From NCBI GenBank assembly GCA_900542575.1, contig UQOE01000002.1, positions 62,001 through 126,000 of the forward strand: a stretch of DNA of 64,000 nucleotides. The letters are read 5' to 3'. Of this stretch, positions 40,372-48,675 are shown one piece after another. The position numbers were made by a program, and so were the translations under genes. Numbering within the stretch: the stretch's first letter is position 1; every line of letters starts with the position of its first letter. The notes beneath the pieces were generated by a model. It was not told the DNA's origin, ran no database searches, and saw nothing but the letters and a program-made list of their open reading frames with translations. This DNA is from an uncultured Oscillospiraceae bacterium (GTDB taxonomy: Bacteria; Bacillota; Clostridia; Oscillospirales; Acutalibacteraceae).

Positions 40372-41397
40372 TCAGGAATGATCCGCGCCGTTAAAGATTT
40401 CACGGATTTTTTCCGCCCGCTGTGCGTCGCGGGCCTGTCGATCGAGATGTTTTCCGTTCGCCGCATTGAGGTTGGCGGGCTGCATTCGGAAGATGAGCTG
40501 GTTGAGTTCGGTCATCGGGAGAGCAATCTCCCCGGCGGCGACACCGATCCGGGCAATGGACAGCGCCTCCATAAATTCGTCATAGCTCATAACCCGGGCG
40601 CTCTTGAGCGTCCCCACAGAGCGCCAGAGCATATCCTGAAACCGGAGATTCTGCATGAGCTCCTCCCGTGCATCGCGCTCCTGCTGGATGATGGAGAGGG
40701 AGAACGACTGCAGGTTGGCCAGCGCCGCCTCCTCGGAGATGCCGAGGGTCATCTGGTTGGACAGCGTGTAGAGGCTGCCGATGGAATTGGCCCCCTCGCC
40801 GAAAGATCCGGTGAGCCGCAGACCCAGTTTGGAGACGGTTGCGGCGAAGTTTCTCATATTACCTTTTATATGTAAGGCGGGCAGCTGCAGCATAACCGAT
40901 GCGCGCATGGCAGTGCCGATGTTCGTCGGGCGCTGGGTCAGATAGCCGAGCTTCTTGTCGAAGGAGAAGCCGAGTGCCCCGTCGAGGATGGTGTCCAGCT
41001 GGTCCGCCAGCTGATAGGCCTTCTCGGTCTCCAGCCCCGGCAGTATCCCCTGAATCTTCAGGTGGTCCTCTTCGCAGACCATGATGCTGAGCGATTCATC
41101 TGCCGTCCCAATAAACGTCCGCCCCTCCGTGTTGGTGACGAACTCCGGGCTGACCACGCCCCGCTCTGCCAGAGAAATGGCATCGTCACGGGAAAAATCG
41201 CCCATTGAGGTGGCGAAGAACTTGCCCGGGAGCTGTTCATTCAGAACCTGCATAACCTCCTGCGCAATCTGCGATTTCTCCGCGGAATCGAGCAGAATCG
41301 TAAACCGATGGCTGGAGAGATTCCGAGACAGCGCTACTCTGGTGCAGACCGCCGTGTCATTTTCACTTCCGGTAAGCTGATACCATTTTTTGATCAT
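40372..41397 (-). CDS. mcsB: Protein-arginine kinase McsB
   Basis: A 341-residue member of the phosphagen/guanido kinase fold. The N-terminal CTRVALSRNLSSHRF and the catalytic domain with GYLTQRPTNIGTAMRASVMLQLP are typical. McsB phosphorylates arginines of misfolded proteins and of the CtsR repressor and tags them for ClpC-ClpP. It overlaps mcsA by 4 bp. No ctsR or clpC accompanies the pair in this window. Confidence 0.94.
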   Translation of the reverse strand: MIKKWYQLTGSENDTAVCTRVALSRNLSSHRFTILLDSAEKSQIAQEVMQVLNEQLPGKFFATSMGDFSRDDAISLAERGVVSPEFVTNTEGRTFIGTADESLSIMVCEEDHLKIQGILPGLETEKAYQLADQLDTILDGALGFSFDKKLGYLTQRPTNIGTAMRASVMLQLPALHIKGNMRNFAATVSKLGLRLTGSFGEGANSIGSLYTLSNQMTLGISEEAALANLQSFSLSIIQQERDAREELMQNLRFQDMLWRSVGTLKSARVMSYDEFMEALSIARIGVAAGEIALPMTELNQLIFRMQPANLNAANGKHLDRQARDAQRAEKIREIFNGADHS

Positions 41398-41918
41398 GAA
41401 GGAAGCTCTCCTTTCAGCTGCTTGATCTTGTCGCGGAGCTCAGCCGCCTTTTCAAAGTCCTGGACCTCAACCGCCTTCTGCATGGCGCCGTTCAGCTCCT
41501 TGATGCGGTCCTTCCGCGCAGAGAGCGCGTCATAGGAAGAGCTCATTTTGCCCACATGGCTCGCCCTTCCGTGGATGCGATACAGGGATGGTTTCAGACG
41601 GTCATAGAAGGTCTCATAGCAGTCCGCGCAGCCCATCATTCCGGTATCCAGAATGTCCCGGAACGTGCAGCCGCAGGTCGGGCAGCGCACCTCGTCCTCC
41701 TTGGAATCCGCCCGGGCCTCCCCCGGCAGAATCTGGCTGAACTCAGGGAAGAAGCTCCGGAGCAGGCCGCTGAGATTAAATCCGATTCCCGTAAAGGCAT
41801 CGGCGTAGCCCAGGTGCTCTGCACAGGCCGTGCAGAGATGGAGTTCCGACAATTCGCCGTTGACAATCCGCTTGATGTGTGTGGTCGCTTCGTATTTTCC
41901 ACAGTTTTGGCAAAGCAT
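41394..41918 (-). CDS. mcsA: McsA, zinc-binding activator of McsB
   Basis: A 174-residue protein with CxxC zinc motifs in two clusters: CQNC and CTAC near residues 3-30, and CPTC and CADC near residues 95-125. A C-terminal UVR-type helical domain (DFEKAAELRDKIKQL) ends the chain. McsA activates McsB kinase. The start at 41918 (MLCQNCGKYEA) follows GGAGGGA and removes 30 spurious residues. Expression is probably HrcA-controlled through the CIRCE element at 41965-41991. Confidence 0.94.
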   Translation of the reverse strand: MLCQNCGKYEATTHIKRIVNGELSELHLCTACAEHLGYADAFTGIGFNLSGLLRSFFPEFSQILPGEARADSKEDEVRCPTCGCTFRDILDTGMMGCADCYETFYDRLKPSLYRIHGRASHVGKMSSSYDALSARKDRIKELNGAMQKAVEVQDFEKAAELRDKIKQLKGELPS

Positions 41919-41951
41919 GCAATCCCTCCGTTCCTGTTGGGTTCGGCTCCT

Positions 41952-41980
41952 ATTATCGTTCAAATTAGCACTTAAGTCAA
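41952..41980 (-). promoter_or_regulatory. Promoter of mcsAB
   Basis: TTGACT, 17-bp spacer, GATAAT on the minus strand, ~40 bp before mcsA. Confidence 0.8.
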
Positions 41981-41991
41981 CCGAGTGCAAA
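41965..41991. promoter_or_regulatory. CIRCE element (HrcA operator) over the mcsAB promoter
   Basis: TTAGCACTT-N9-GAGTGCAAA matches the CIRCE consensus TTAGCACTC-N9-GAGTGCTAA at 16 of 18 arm positions with exact 9-bp spacing. It covers the -35 and part of the spacer. Confidence 0.75.
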
Positions 41992-42091
41992 GACTCTGCG
42001 TACCACAATTTTCACAAAAGAGATTGTGAAACTCGTGGCGCATTTGATAAATAATAGACAAAAAATAGACGATTTTCCGCTTCCAGGCCAA

Positions 42092-42120
42092 TTGAAAAAT
42101 GAAATAAAATTTACTATAAT
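42092..42120 (+). promoter_or_regulatory. Promoter of the NusG-II/hepS1/rnf operon
   Basis: TTGAAA, 17-bp spacer, TATAAT. It diverges from the mcsAB promoter. No terminator is seen between here and rnfC, so one transcript could cover the eight genes to 48586. Confidence 0.85.
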
Positions 42121-42205
42121 ATGACGGCATGATAAACGGGCACCCAAAATGCCTTATAAAATAAGTATAAGAATCTGCATGCTGGAATGGAGACTCGTTC
42201 CACCC

Positions 42206-42607
42206 GTGAATAAGACGAAATTCTTCCGATGGGCAGACCTTCTTCTCATCCTGGTCATTCTTCTGGCCGCACTTGCCATCTTTCTTCCGAAGCAGCTGCA
42301 AAGCCGCTCCCAGAAACTGACTGCGGTCGTCACTCAGGACGGAAAAGAAATTGAGCGAATTGACCTCTCAAAGGTATCTGCCCCCTATACGATTTCTCTC
42401 CGCTCCCGTCCGGCCGCTGTGCTGGAAGTCGGTCCGGGGTATATCCGCTATCTCAAAGCCAACTGCAAAGACCAGATCTGCGTCCGCACCGGGAAGCTGA
42501 CCAAGGCCGGCGACACCGCAGTATGTCTGCCCGCCAAAACCTCCGTTCGTCTGGAGGCTAAACACGCTGCCGGCAGCAAATCGAATCCGGACATCATCAC
42601 ATGGTAG
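42206..42607 (+). CDS. NusG domain II-containing membrane-anchored protein
   Basis: A 133-residue protein from a GTG at 42206 (an ATG at 42149 in the same frame lacks a ribosome site and conserved residues; the start is not certain). One N-terminal membrane helix (ADLLLILVILLAALAIFL) is followed by a NusG-domain-II-like beta domain (ICVRTGKLTKAGDTAVCLPAKTSV), which includes a Cys pair. Such proteins are found beside HepS1/Gx transporters and FMN-binding or Rnf genes in Firmicutes. The function is unknown. It is not a transcription factor in spite of the name. Confidence 0.8.
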   Translation: MNKTKFFRWADLLLILVILLAALAIFLPKQLQSRSQKLTAVVTQDGKEIERIDLSKVSAPYTISLRSRPAAVLEVGPGYIRYLKANCKDQICVRTGKLTKAGDTAVCLPAKTSVRLEAKHAAGSKSNPDIITW

Positions 42608-42625
42608 CAGAGAGGTCTTAAATCT

Positions 42626-43249
42626 ATGAGCAAGACAAAAACGAGAGTCGATCCGCGCACCCGGAAGCTTGCGCTTCTGGGCATTCTGGCCGCTCAGGCC
42701 CTTGCGCTGGCCTTTCTCGAAAATCTTATCCCGGCCATCCCGGGACTGCCGCCCGGGGCCAAGCCGGGACTGGCGAACATCGTCACGATGTTCACCGCAT
42801 CTGTTATGGGTTTCTGGAGCGCCATGGCCATCACCGTCATCAAGTCGCTCTTCGCCCTCATCACCCGCGGGTTCACCGCCTTCTGCATGAGCCTGACCGG
42901 CGGGGTGCTCAGCACCATTGTCATGGTCCTGCTGCTCCGCTGGAAGAAGAACCCGTTCGGCATTCTCGGCGTCAGCATCCTGTCCGCCATCATGTTCAAC
43001 GCAGGACAGCTCGCCGTCGCCTGTATTATGCTCTATGGAACCAAAGGCCTGGTTCAGACCTATGGTCCGCTGCTTCTTGTTTTCGGCATTGTCGCCGGTG
43101 CCCTTACCGGCACCATCCTGAAGCTGGTCCTCCCGGCACTCGAAAAAGAGAGCCGCCATTTCGGCCTGGAAATCGGGGAGACCGCTGCAGTCTCATTTCG
43201 AAAGAAGAAGTCAAAATCAGATGAAGACGCCCAAAAGCGTTCCTCATAA
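42626..43249 (+). CDS. Gx transporter / heptaprenyl diphosphate synthase component I family protein
   Basis: A 207-residue membrane protein with five or six helices. The motif PGLPPGAKPGLANIVT near residue 45 is the family signature. The family was first annotated as heptaprenyl diphosphate synthase subunit I but resembles small ECF-type S components, so it may carry a quinone or flavin precursor. It lies 18 bp after the NusG-II gene and 63 bp before rnfC, which suggests a link with Rnf cofactors. The basic tail (KKKSKSDEDAQKRSS) is cytosolic. Confidence 0.82.
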   Translation: MSKTKTRVDPRTRKLALLGILAAQALALAFLENLIPAIPGLPPGAKPGLANIVTMFTASVMGFWSAMAITVIKSLFALITRGFTAFCMSLTGGVLSTIVMVLLLRWKKNPFGILGVSILSAIMFNAGQLAVACIMLYGTKGLVQTYGPLLLVFGIVAGALTGTILKLVLPALEKESRHFGLEIGETAAVSFRKKKSKSDEDAQKRSS

Positions 43250-43312
43250 ATCGTAAAACTTGGAAGTGCCCCCAATGGTGTTCCGGGACGCTTCCGTTAA
43301 GGAGTTGAATGA

Positions 43313-44656
43313 ATGGCAGCTAAAATTGAAGGCACGCTGAAGCCGGCAGCCAGAGGGCACGGCGGCGTTCATGTGGCACACCACAAGAACCTCGCGAAAA
43401 CTCCGGTTGTCCGCATGCCGGCACCGGCCACTGTTGTTCTTCCGATGTCCATGCACATCGGCGCACCGTGCGAGCCTGTTGTCAAGAAGGGAGACCCGGT
43501 CAAAGTCGGCCAGCTGGTCGGCGACTCGGACAAATTTGTCTCGGCTCCCATCTATGCCAGCGTATCCGGCACGGTCAAGTCAGTCGGCCCGGTTCGAATT
43601 GCCCAGGGAAGAACGGTCACAGCCGTGACCATTGAGTCCGACGGCAAAATGGAGGACGCGGAGTTTGAAGTTCCGGAAGTTAACACCAAAGAAGACTTCC
43701 TGAAAGCAGTCCGCAAATCCGGCCTGGTCGGCCTCGGCGGCGCGGGTTTCCCGACCCACGTCAAGCTCAATTTCAAACCCGATGCCAAAGTTGACACCCT
43801 CATCGTCAACATTGCAGAGTGCGAACCGTATATCACGGTCAACCACAGAGAATGTCTGGAACACACCGACGACATCCTTGAAGGGCTCTGCGACATCAAG
43901 AAGTGGATTCCGTTCGAAAACATCTTCATCGCCATTGAGGACAACAAGCCTGACGCGGTTCGCGCCATCCAGAAAGCCATGGCCTCGAAGAAAGAGTGGA
44001 ATGGCCTCGCAAAAATCGTCATGCTCAAATCCAGCTACCCGCAGGGCGCTGAGAAAGTCATGATCCACGCCGTTACCGGCCGCAAGGTCCCGCCAGGGAA
44101 AATTCCGGCCGACGTCGGATGCGTCGTCATGAACGTCGAGTCCGTCACATGTCTCGCCCGCTATCTGCGCACCGGCAAGCCTCTGGTCAGCCGCTCGCTC
44201 ACTGTGGACGGCTCCGCCATCAAAGAGCCGAAGAACCTGCGCGTTCCCATTGGCGTCAAAGTTCAGGACGTCATCGACTACTGCGGCGGCTTCAAGGCAG
44301 ACCCGTATAAAGTCTTCATGGGCGGCCCCATGATGGGCATCACGCTTGACGACCTGAACGTTCCGGTGGTCAAGAACAACAACGCCATTATCGCATTTGC
44401 CGACGGCGCCATGAAGGTCAAAAAGACCCGCGCCTGCATTCGCTGCGGCCGCTGTGTCCAGGCCTGCCCCATGAGTCTGGAGCCGACCAAAATTGAGCGC
44501 AAAGCCCATCTCGGCGACGTCGAAGCGCTGAAGAAAGCCGGCGCCATGGTCTGCATGGAATGCGGCAGCTGTGCTTATGCATGTCCGTCCGGGCGTCCGC
44601 TCGTCCAGTATATGAAGCTCTCGAAACAACTTATCAGGGAAGCAGGTGCGAAATAA
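43313..44656 (+). CDS. rnfC: Ion-translocating ferredoxin:NAD+ oxidoreductase subunit C
   Basis: A 447-residue RnfC. A Gly-rich NAD/FMN-binding region (GLVGLGGAGFPTHVK) precedes an SLBB domain, and two [4Fe-4S] motifs lie near the C-terminus: CIRCGRCVQACP and CMECGSCAYACP. RnfC is the NADH-reacting peripheral subunit. AAGGAG lies before the ATG. First of the six rnf genes in the order CDGEAB, as in acetogens and other Clostridia. The stop TAA overlaps the rnfD ATG by one base. Confidence 0.96.
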   Translation: MAAKIEGTLKPAARGHGGVHVAHHKNLAKTPVVRMPAPATVVLPMSMHIGAPCEPVVKKGDPVKVGQLVGDSDKFVSAPIYASVSGTVKSVGPVRIAQGRTVTAVTIESDGKMEDAEFEVPEVNTKEDFLKAVRKSGLVGLGGAGFPTHVKLNFKPDAKVDTLIVNIAECEPYITVNHRECLEHTDDILEGLCDIKKWIPFENIFIAIEDNKPDAVRAIQKAMASKKEWNGLAKIVMLKSSYPQGAEKVMIHAVTGRKVPPGKIPADVGCVVMNVESVTCLARYLRTGKPLVSRSLTVDGSAIKEPKNLRVPIGVKVQDVIDYCGGFKADPYKVFMGGPMMGITLDDLNVPVVKNNNAIIAFADGAMKVKKTRACIRCGRCVQACPMSLEPTKIERKAHLGDVEALKKAGAMVCMECGSCAYACPSGRPLVQYMKLSKQLIREAGAK

Positions 44657-45681
44657 TGGCTGAAGAAACCAGAGTCAGAAAACTCACGGTCTCCAGTTCG
44701 CCGCACGTGCGTTCCTCCGAGACCACAACCGGCGTCATGCTTGACGTCATCATTGCCCTTGCCCCTGCCGCCATCGCAGCAGTCGTCGTTTTTGGACTGC
44801 GTGCCCTGGCCGTCATGCTCGTATCCGTGGGCTCCTGCGTACTCGCTGAGTACCTGTCCCGCAAGGCAATGAAAAAGGAGAATACCATCGGAGACCTCTC
44901 CGCTATTGTCACCGGTCTTCTCCTCGCTTTTAACCTGCCCAGCAACATCCCGTTCTGGATCGTTGTCTTCGGTGCAGTCGTCGCCATTGTCGTCGTCAAA
45001 CAGATGTTCGGCGGCATCGGCCAGAACTTCTTAAACCCGGCGCTCGCCGCCCGCGTCATTCTGATGAATGCCTTCCCCGACAGAATGTCGGCCGGTGCTT
45101 TCGTCGGTCTGAACCAGCACGGCTGGAACATCGACGGTCTCACCAGTGCCACCCCCATGAGTCTCATCACCGTCGACGGCGCACATACCGCTGTCGCACA
45201 GGGTGCACCTTCTCTGACCCAGCTGTTCCTCGGCACGACTTCCGGCTGCCTCGGTGAGGTATCCGCTCTCGCGCTGCTCATCGGCGTCATCTATCTCTTT
45301 ATCCGCAAGATCATCTCCCCCATCATTCCGTGCGTCTATATCGGCACCGTTGCCATCATCATGATGTTTGCAACCGGCTTCGACTGGTACGCAGTTGCCT
45401 ATGAAATCCTCGGTGGCGGTCTCATCCTCGGCGCCTGCTTCATGGCAACCGACTACACCACCTCCCCCATCACCAACTGGGGCAAAGTCATCTTCGCACT
45501 CGGATGCGGTATCATCACCTGTATTATCCGAATCTGGGGCAGTCTTCCGGAGGGTGTCTCCTACTCCATCCTCATCATGAACGTCTTCGTTCCCTACATT
45601 GAGGACCAGACCAAACCGACTCCGTTCGGCGTCATCAAAGAGAAGAAGTCCAAGAAAGAAAAGGAGGGTGCGACCGAATGA
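44656..45681 (+). CDS. rnfD: Rnf complex subunit D
   Basis: A 341-residue integral membrane protein with about nine or ten helices. The flavin attachment motif is in GLTSATPMSLI, where the Thr of S-A-T would carry covalent FMN. It forms part of the membrane ion path of the complex. The start at 44656 is set by the one-base overlap with rnfC, and the stop overlaps rnfG by 4 bp. The hydrophilic N-terminus (MAEETRVRKL) is cytosolic. Confidence 0.95.
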   Translation: MAEETRVRKLTVSSSPHVRSSETTTGVMLDVIIALAPAAIAAVVVFGLRALAVMLVSVGSCVLAEYLSRKAMKKENTIGDLSAIVTGLLLAFNLPSNIPFWIVVFGAVVAIVVVKQMFGGIGQNFLNPALAARVILMNAFPDRMSAGAFVGLNQHGWNIDGLTSATPMSLITVDGAHTAVAQGAPSLTQLFLGTTSGCLGEVSALALLIGVIYLFIRKIISPIIPCVYIGTVAIIMMFATGFDWYAVAYEILGGGLILGACFMATDYTTSPITNWGKVIFALGCGIITCIIRIWGSLPEGVSYSILIMNVFVPYIEDQTKPTPFGVIKEKKSKKEKEGATE

Positions 45682-46295
45682 GCAAGAACGAAACCAAGGC
45701 TCCGTCCAAGGCAAAGGAAATTCTCATCCCGACCCTCTCCCTGTTCCTCATCGCACTTATCGCCACTCTGCTCCTCGCGCTCGTCAATAACCTGACCGCG
45801 CCGAAAATTGCAGAGGCCAACAAGGCAAGTGAAGAAGAGGCGCGCCGCACGGTGTTCTCCAGCGCCGCCACTTTCGAGGAAAACACATTTGACGGAAACA
45901 CCTACTACATTGCAAAAGACGGCTCCGGCAAAACCATCGGCTATGTCTTCAACACCTCCAACAAGGGCTACGGCGGACAGGATACCGCCACGGTCGGCGT
46001 TGACGTAAACGGCAAAGTCACCGGCGTCGTCCCGGGCGACCTCTCCAACGAGACCCCCGGCCTCGGCCAGAACGGTTCCAAGCCGAAATTCCTGCAGCAG
46101 TTTGTCGGTAAGAGCGGAACGATCTCGGTTGTCAAAAACAACCCGGGTCCCAACGACATTCAGGCTCTGACCAGCGCAACGATCACCTCAACGGCTCTCA
46201 CCAACGACGTGAACGACGCTCTGAAACTGTACGCAAAAATTGCCAGCACCGGTGATACCATCACCAGCGCATCGGAAGCAGGAGGTGGGAAATAA
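45678..46295 (+). CDS. rnfG: Rnf complex subunit G
   Basis: A 205-residue subunit with one N-terminal membrane helix (LSLFLIALIATLLLALVNNL) and an outside FMN-binding domain. The flavinylation site is in ALTSATITSTAL, with the threonine after S-A-T as the likely attachment. Flavin transfer needs ApbE, which is not in the window. It overlaps rnfD by 4 bp, and its stop shares a base with the rnfE start. Confidence 0.94.
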   Translation: MSKNETKAPSKAKEILIPTLSLFLIALIATLLLALVNNLTAPKIAEANKASEEEARRTVFSSAATFEENTFDGNTYYIAKDGSGKTIGYVFNTSNKGYGGQDTATVGVDVNGKVTGVVPGDLSNETPGLGQNGSKPKFLQQFVGKSGTISVVKNNPGPNDIQALTSATITSTALTNDVNDALKLYAKIASTGDTITSASEAGGGK

Positions 46296-47116
46296 TGGCA
46301 GAAGAAAAACGTTCCCTCGGCCAGGAATTTACCAAAGGCCTCTTCAAGGAGAACCCTGTACTGGTCATCCTGCTCGGCACCTGCCCGACCCTCGCAATTT
46401 CCACAACAATTGAGAATGCCATCGGCATGGGCATCGCAGCGACGATCGTCCTGTTCTTCTCCAACATTGTTATTTCCATGCTCCGGAAGGTCATTCCGGA
46501 CAAAGTTCGTATTCCCTGTTACATTGTCGTCATTGCGGCATTCGTAACCATCATTCAGCTGTTCATCAAGGCTTACGCCCCCGCGTTAGATAAGGCATTG
46601 GGCATCTACTTGCCGCTGATCGTGGTTAACTGTATTATCCTCGGCCGTGCCGAGGCATTCGCCAGCAAAAACCCGGTCGGCCGCTCCGCCCTCGACGGTC
46701 TTGGCATGGGCTGCGGCTTCACCATCTCTCTGACACTGATGGCCGCCATCCGTGAGTTCTTCGGCTCCGGCAACCTGACCCTCAAAGTTCTGGGCCACGG
46801 CGCCACGCTGACCGACCTCTGCCACCTCGGTGACACCGACATCCTCACCCTTATCCATGCACAGCCCATCCTCATCTTTATCCTTGCTCCCGGCGGTTTC
46901 TTTGTATTCGGTCTTCTCATCGCCTGCTCCAACGCCATTGCGCGCAAGAGAGGCAAAGCGACAGCCGACATCAACGCCTGCGTCGTCTGCGAAAACGCAG
47001 AGGGCTGCATGGTAGTCGCTGACGGCGAGAGTGCCGGCGACATCGTCATCCCGAAAGTGGAAGTCGAGACCGAACCGCAGGTAAAGAAAGTCGAGAGAAA
47101 GGAGGATAAAGAATGA
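46295..47116 (+). CDS. rnfE: Rnf complex subunit E with Cys-containing C-terminal tail
   Basis: A 273-residue subunit. The first ~220 residues are six membrane helices typical of RnfE/NqrD (EFTKGLFKENPVLVILLGTCP at the start). A tail of ~50 residues follows, with C229-x2-C232-x5-C238 (ACVVCENAEGC) and then an acidic/Lys end. The helix part helps bind a membrane [2Fe-2S] cluster with RnfA. The tail is longer than in E. coli RsxE; how common it is in Clostridia I cannot check. It overlaps rnfG by one base and rnfA by 4 bp. Confidence 0.92.
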   Translation: MAEEKRSLGQEFTKGLFKENPVLVILLGTCPTLAISTTIENAIGMGIAATIVLFFSNIVISMLRKVIPDKVRIPCYIVVIAAFVTIIQLFIKAYAPALDKALGIYLPLIVVNCIILGRAEAFASKNPVGRSALDGLGMGCGFTISLTLMAAIREFFGSGNLTLKVLGHGATLTDLCHLGDTDILTLIHAQPILIFILAPGGFFVFGLLIACSNAIARKRGKATADINACVVCENAEGCMVVADGESAGDIVIPKVEVETEPQVKKVERKEDKE

Positions 47117-47712
47117 CTTACATTGCCATTATCTTCACTGCTATTTTTACGCAGAACTTTGTCCTCCAGAAATTCCTCGGTATCTGCCCGTTCCTGGGCG
47201 TATCGAAGAAAAAGGACACTGCCGTCGGCATGAGCGCAGCGGTCATCTTCGTAATGGTCCTCGCCTCCGCCGTCTGCTATCCCATCAACAAGTATCTCCT
47301 GGTCGCCAACGGGTTTGAGTATCTGCAGACGCTGGTCTTCATCCTCGTCATTGCGGCGCTGGTACAGTTTGTTGAAATTGCCATGAAGAAATACATGAAG
47401 CCGCTCTACAACGCGCTCGGTATTTATCTTCCGCTGATCACTACCAACTGCGCCGTTCTCGGTGTCGTCACCCTGAACGTCCAGAACAATTACAATTTCG
47501 CCATGAGTGTTGTCAACGCACTCGGTTCCGGCCTCGGCTACATGCTCGCCATGATTATGTTCGCCGGCATCCGTGAGAGAATGGAAGGCAATGATATTCC
47601 GAAATTCTGGAAAGGTCTTCCCATCACCCTCGTTGCCGCTTCTCTTCTGACCTGCACGTTCCTCGGCTTCTCCGGCATCATTGACAACATGTTCCCGGGC
47701 GCCATGAGTTAA
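47113..47712 (+). CDS. rnfA: Rnf complex subunit A
   Basis: A 199-residue integral membrane protein with six helices. Typical stretches are FTAIFTQNFVLQKFLGICPFLGVSKK and YLPLITTNCAVLGVV; the Cys residues in these loops are those proposed to hold the [2Fe-2S] cluster with RnfE. It overlaps rnfE by 4 bp and lies 17 bp before rnfB. Length and sequence are normal. Confidence 0.95.
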   Translation: MTYIAIIFTAIFTQNFVLQKFLGICPFLGVSKKKDTAVGMSAAVIFVMVLASAVCYPINKYLLVANGFEYLQTLVFILVIAALVQFVEIAMKKYMKPLYNALGIYLPLITTNCAVLGVVTLNVQNNYNFAMSVVNALGSGLGYMLAMIMFAGIRERMEGNDIPKFWKGLPITLVAASLLTCTFLGFSGIIDNMFPGAMS

Positions 47713-47728
47713 GGAGGTTGGAAACAAT

Positions 47729-48586
47729 ATGAACGCTGTATTAACTGCCGTAATCATCGTTGCCATCACCGGACTCATTCTGGGTATTATCCTCTCGGTT
47801 GCATCGGTCGTCATGGCCGTTCCGGTCGACGAGACCGCCGCCGAAATCGAGGAGAACCTCGCCGGCGCCAACTGCGGTGCCTGCGGCTTCTCCGGCTGCT
47901 CCGGCTATGCCGCTGCACTTTCGCAGGGCAAAGTTGAGGACACCACTCTCTGCGCACCGGGCGGTCCCGCCACGGCGGAGAAGATCGCCGAAATCCTCGG
48001 CGTCTCTGCCGGCAAAATGAAACCGATGACCGCAGTGGTCACCTGCCACGGCGGCACGGAAGAGTGCGGTACCACCATGCTCTACCACGGCGACATGAGC
48101 TGCAAAACCGCTGCTCAGTTCTATGGCGGCGGCAAAGCCTGCTCCTATGGATGTCTCGGCCTCGGCGACTGCGAAAAGGCCTGCCCATACGACTCCATCC
48201 ATGTCAACGAGAAAGGGGTTGCCGAAGTCAACAGTGAGACCTGCAGAGCCTGCAAAATCTGCATCAATACCTGCCCGAAGGGCATTATTGAACTGGCTCC
48301 TCTGTATCATCAGGAAGCGGTCGTCTACTGCAGCAACCATGACAAAGGCGGTCAGACCCGCAAGGAATGCAAAGTCGGCTGCATCGGCTGCATGAAGTGC
48401 CAGAAAGTCTGCGAAGTCGGTGCTGTCACCGTCAGCAATTTCTGCGCCCATGTCGACCAGGACAAGTGCATCGGCTGCGGCAAATGCGTTGCCGGCTGTC
48501 CGACCCACTGCCTGCAGCTCAGCACATTCGGAAAAATCATCGTGCAGGACGGCGAGGCCGCTCCCAAAGCGGTCGCCGCTTCGTAA
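47729..48586 (+). CDS. rnfB: Rnf complex subunit B, polyferredoxin
   Basis: A 285-residue subunit. One N-terminal membrane anchor (TAVIIVAITGLILGIILSVASVV) is followed by the four-Cys motif NCGACGFSGCSGYA and several ferredoxin motifs, among them CEKACP, CRACKICINTCP and CIGCGKCVAGCP. RnfB takes electrons from reduced ferredoxin. AAGGAGG precedes the ATG. It closes the operon; a strong terminator follows. Confidence 0.96.
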   Translation: MNAVLTAVIIVAITGLILGIILSVASVVMAVPVDETAAEIEENLAGANCGACGFSGCSGYAAALSQGKVEDTTLCAPGGPATAEKIAEILGVSAGKMKPMTAVVTCHGGTEECGTTMLYHGDMSCKTAAQFYGGGKACSYGCLGLGDCEKACPYDSIHVNEKGVAEVNSETCRACKICINTCPKGIIELAPLYHQEAVVYCSNHDKGGQTRKECKVGCIGCMKCQKVCEVGAVTVSNFCAHVDQDKCIGCGKCVAGCPTHCLQLSTFGKIIVQDGEAAPKAVAAS

Positions 48587-48604
48587 CCTGCATCGGAATA
48601 ACAA

Positions 48605-48650
48605 CAAAAGGGCCGCTGCCCAGCCATTTGGCTGGACAGCGGCTTTTTTC
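48605..48650. terminator. Terminator of the rnf operon (usable from both sides)
   Basis: Outer arms GCCGCTG / CAGCGGC and inner arms CAGCC / GGCTG, then TTTTTT on the plus strand. On the minus strand CCCTTTTGTTG follows, 27 bp after the sdaAA stop. Confidence 0.85.
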
Positions 48651-48675
48651 GTCTCTTTGATGCCGGTCCGTAGCC

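Noticed and set aside
41919..42000. CtsR operator before mcsA
   Set aside because: No tandem GGTCAAA-type heptads are present; the palindrome fits CIRCE instead.
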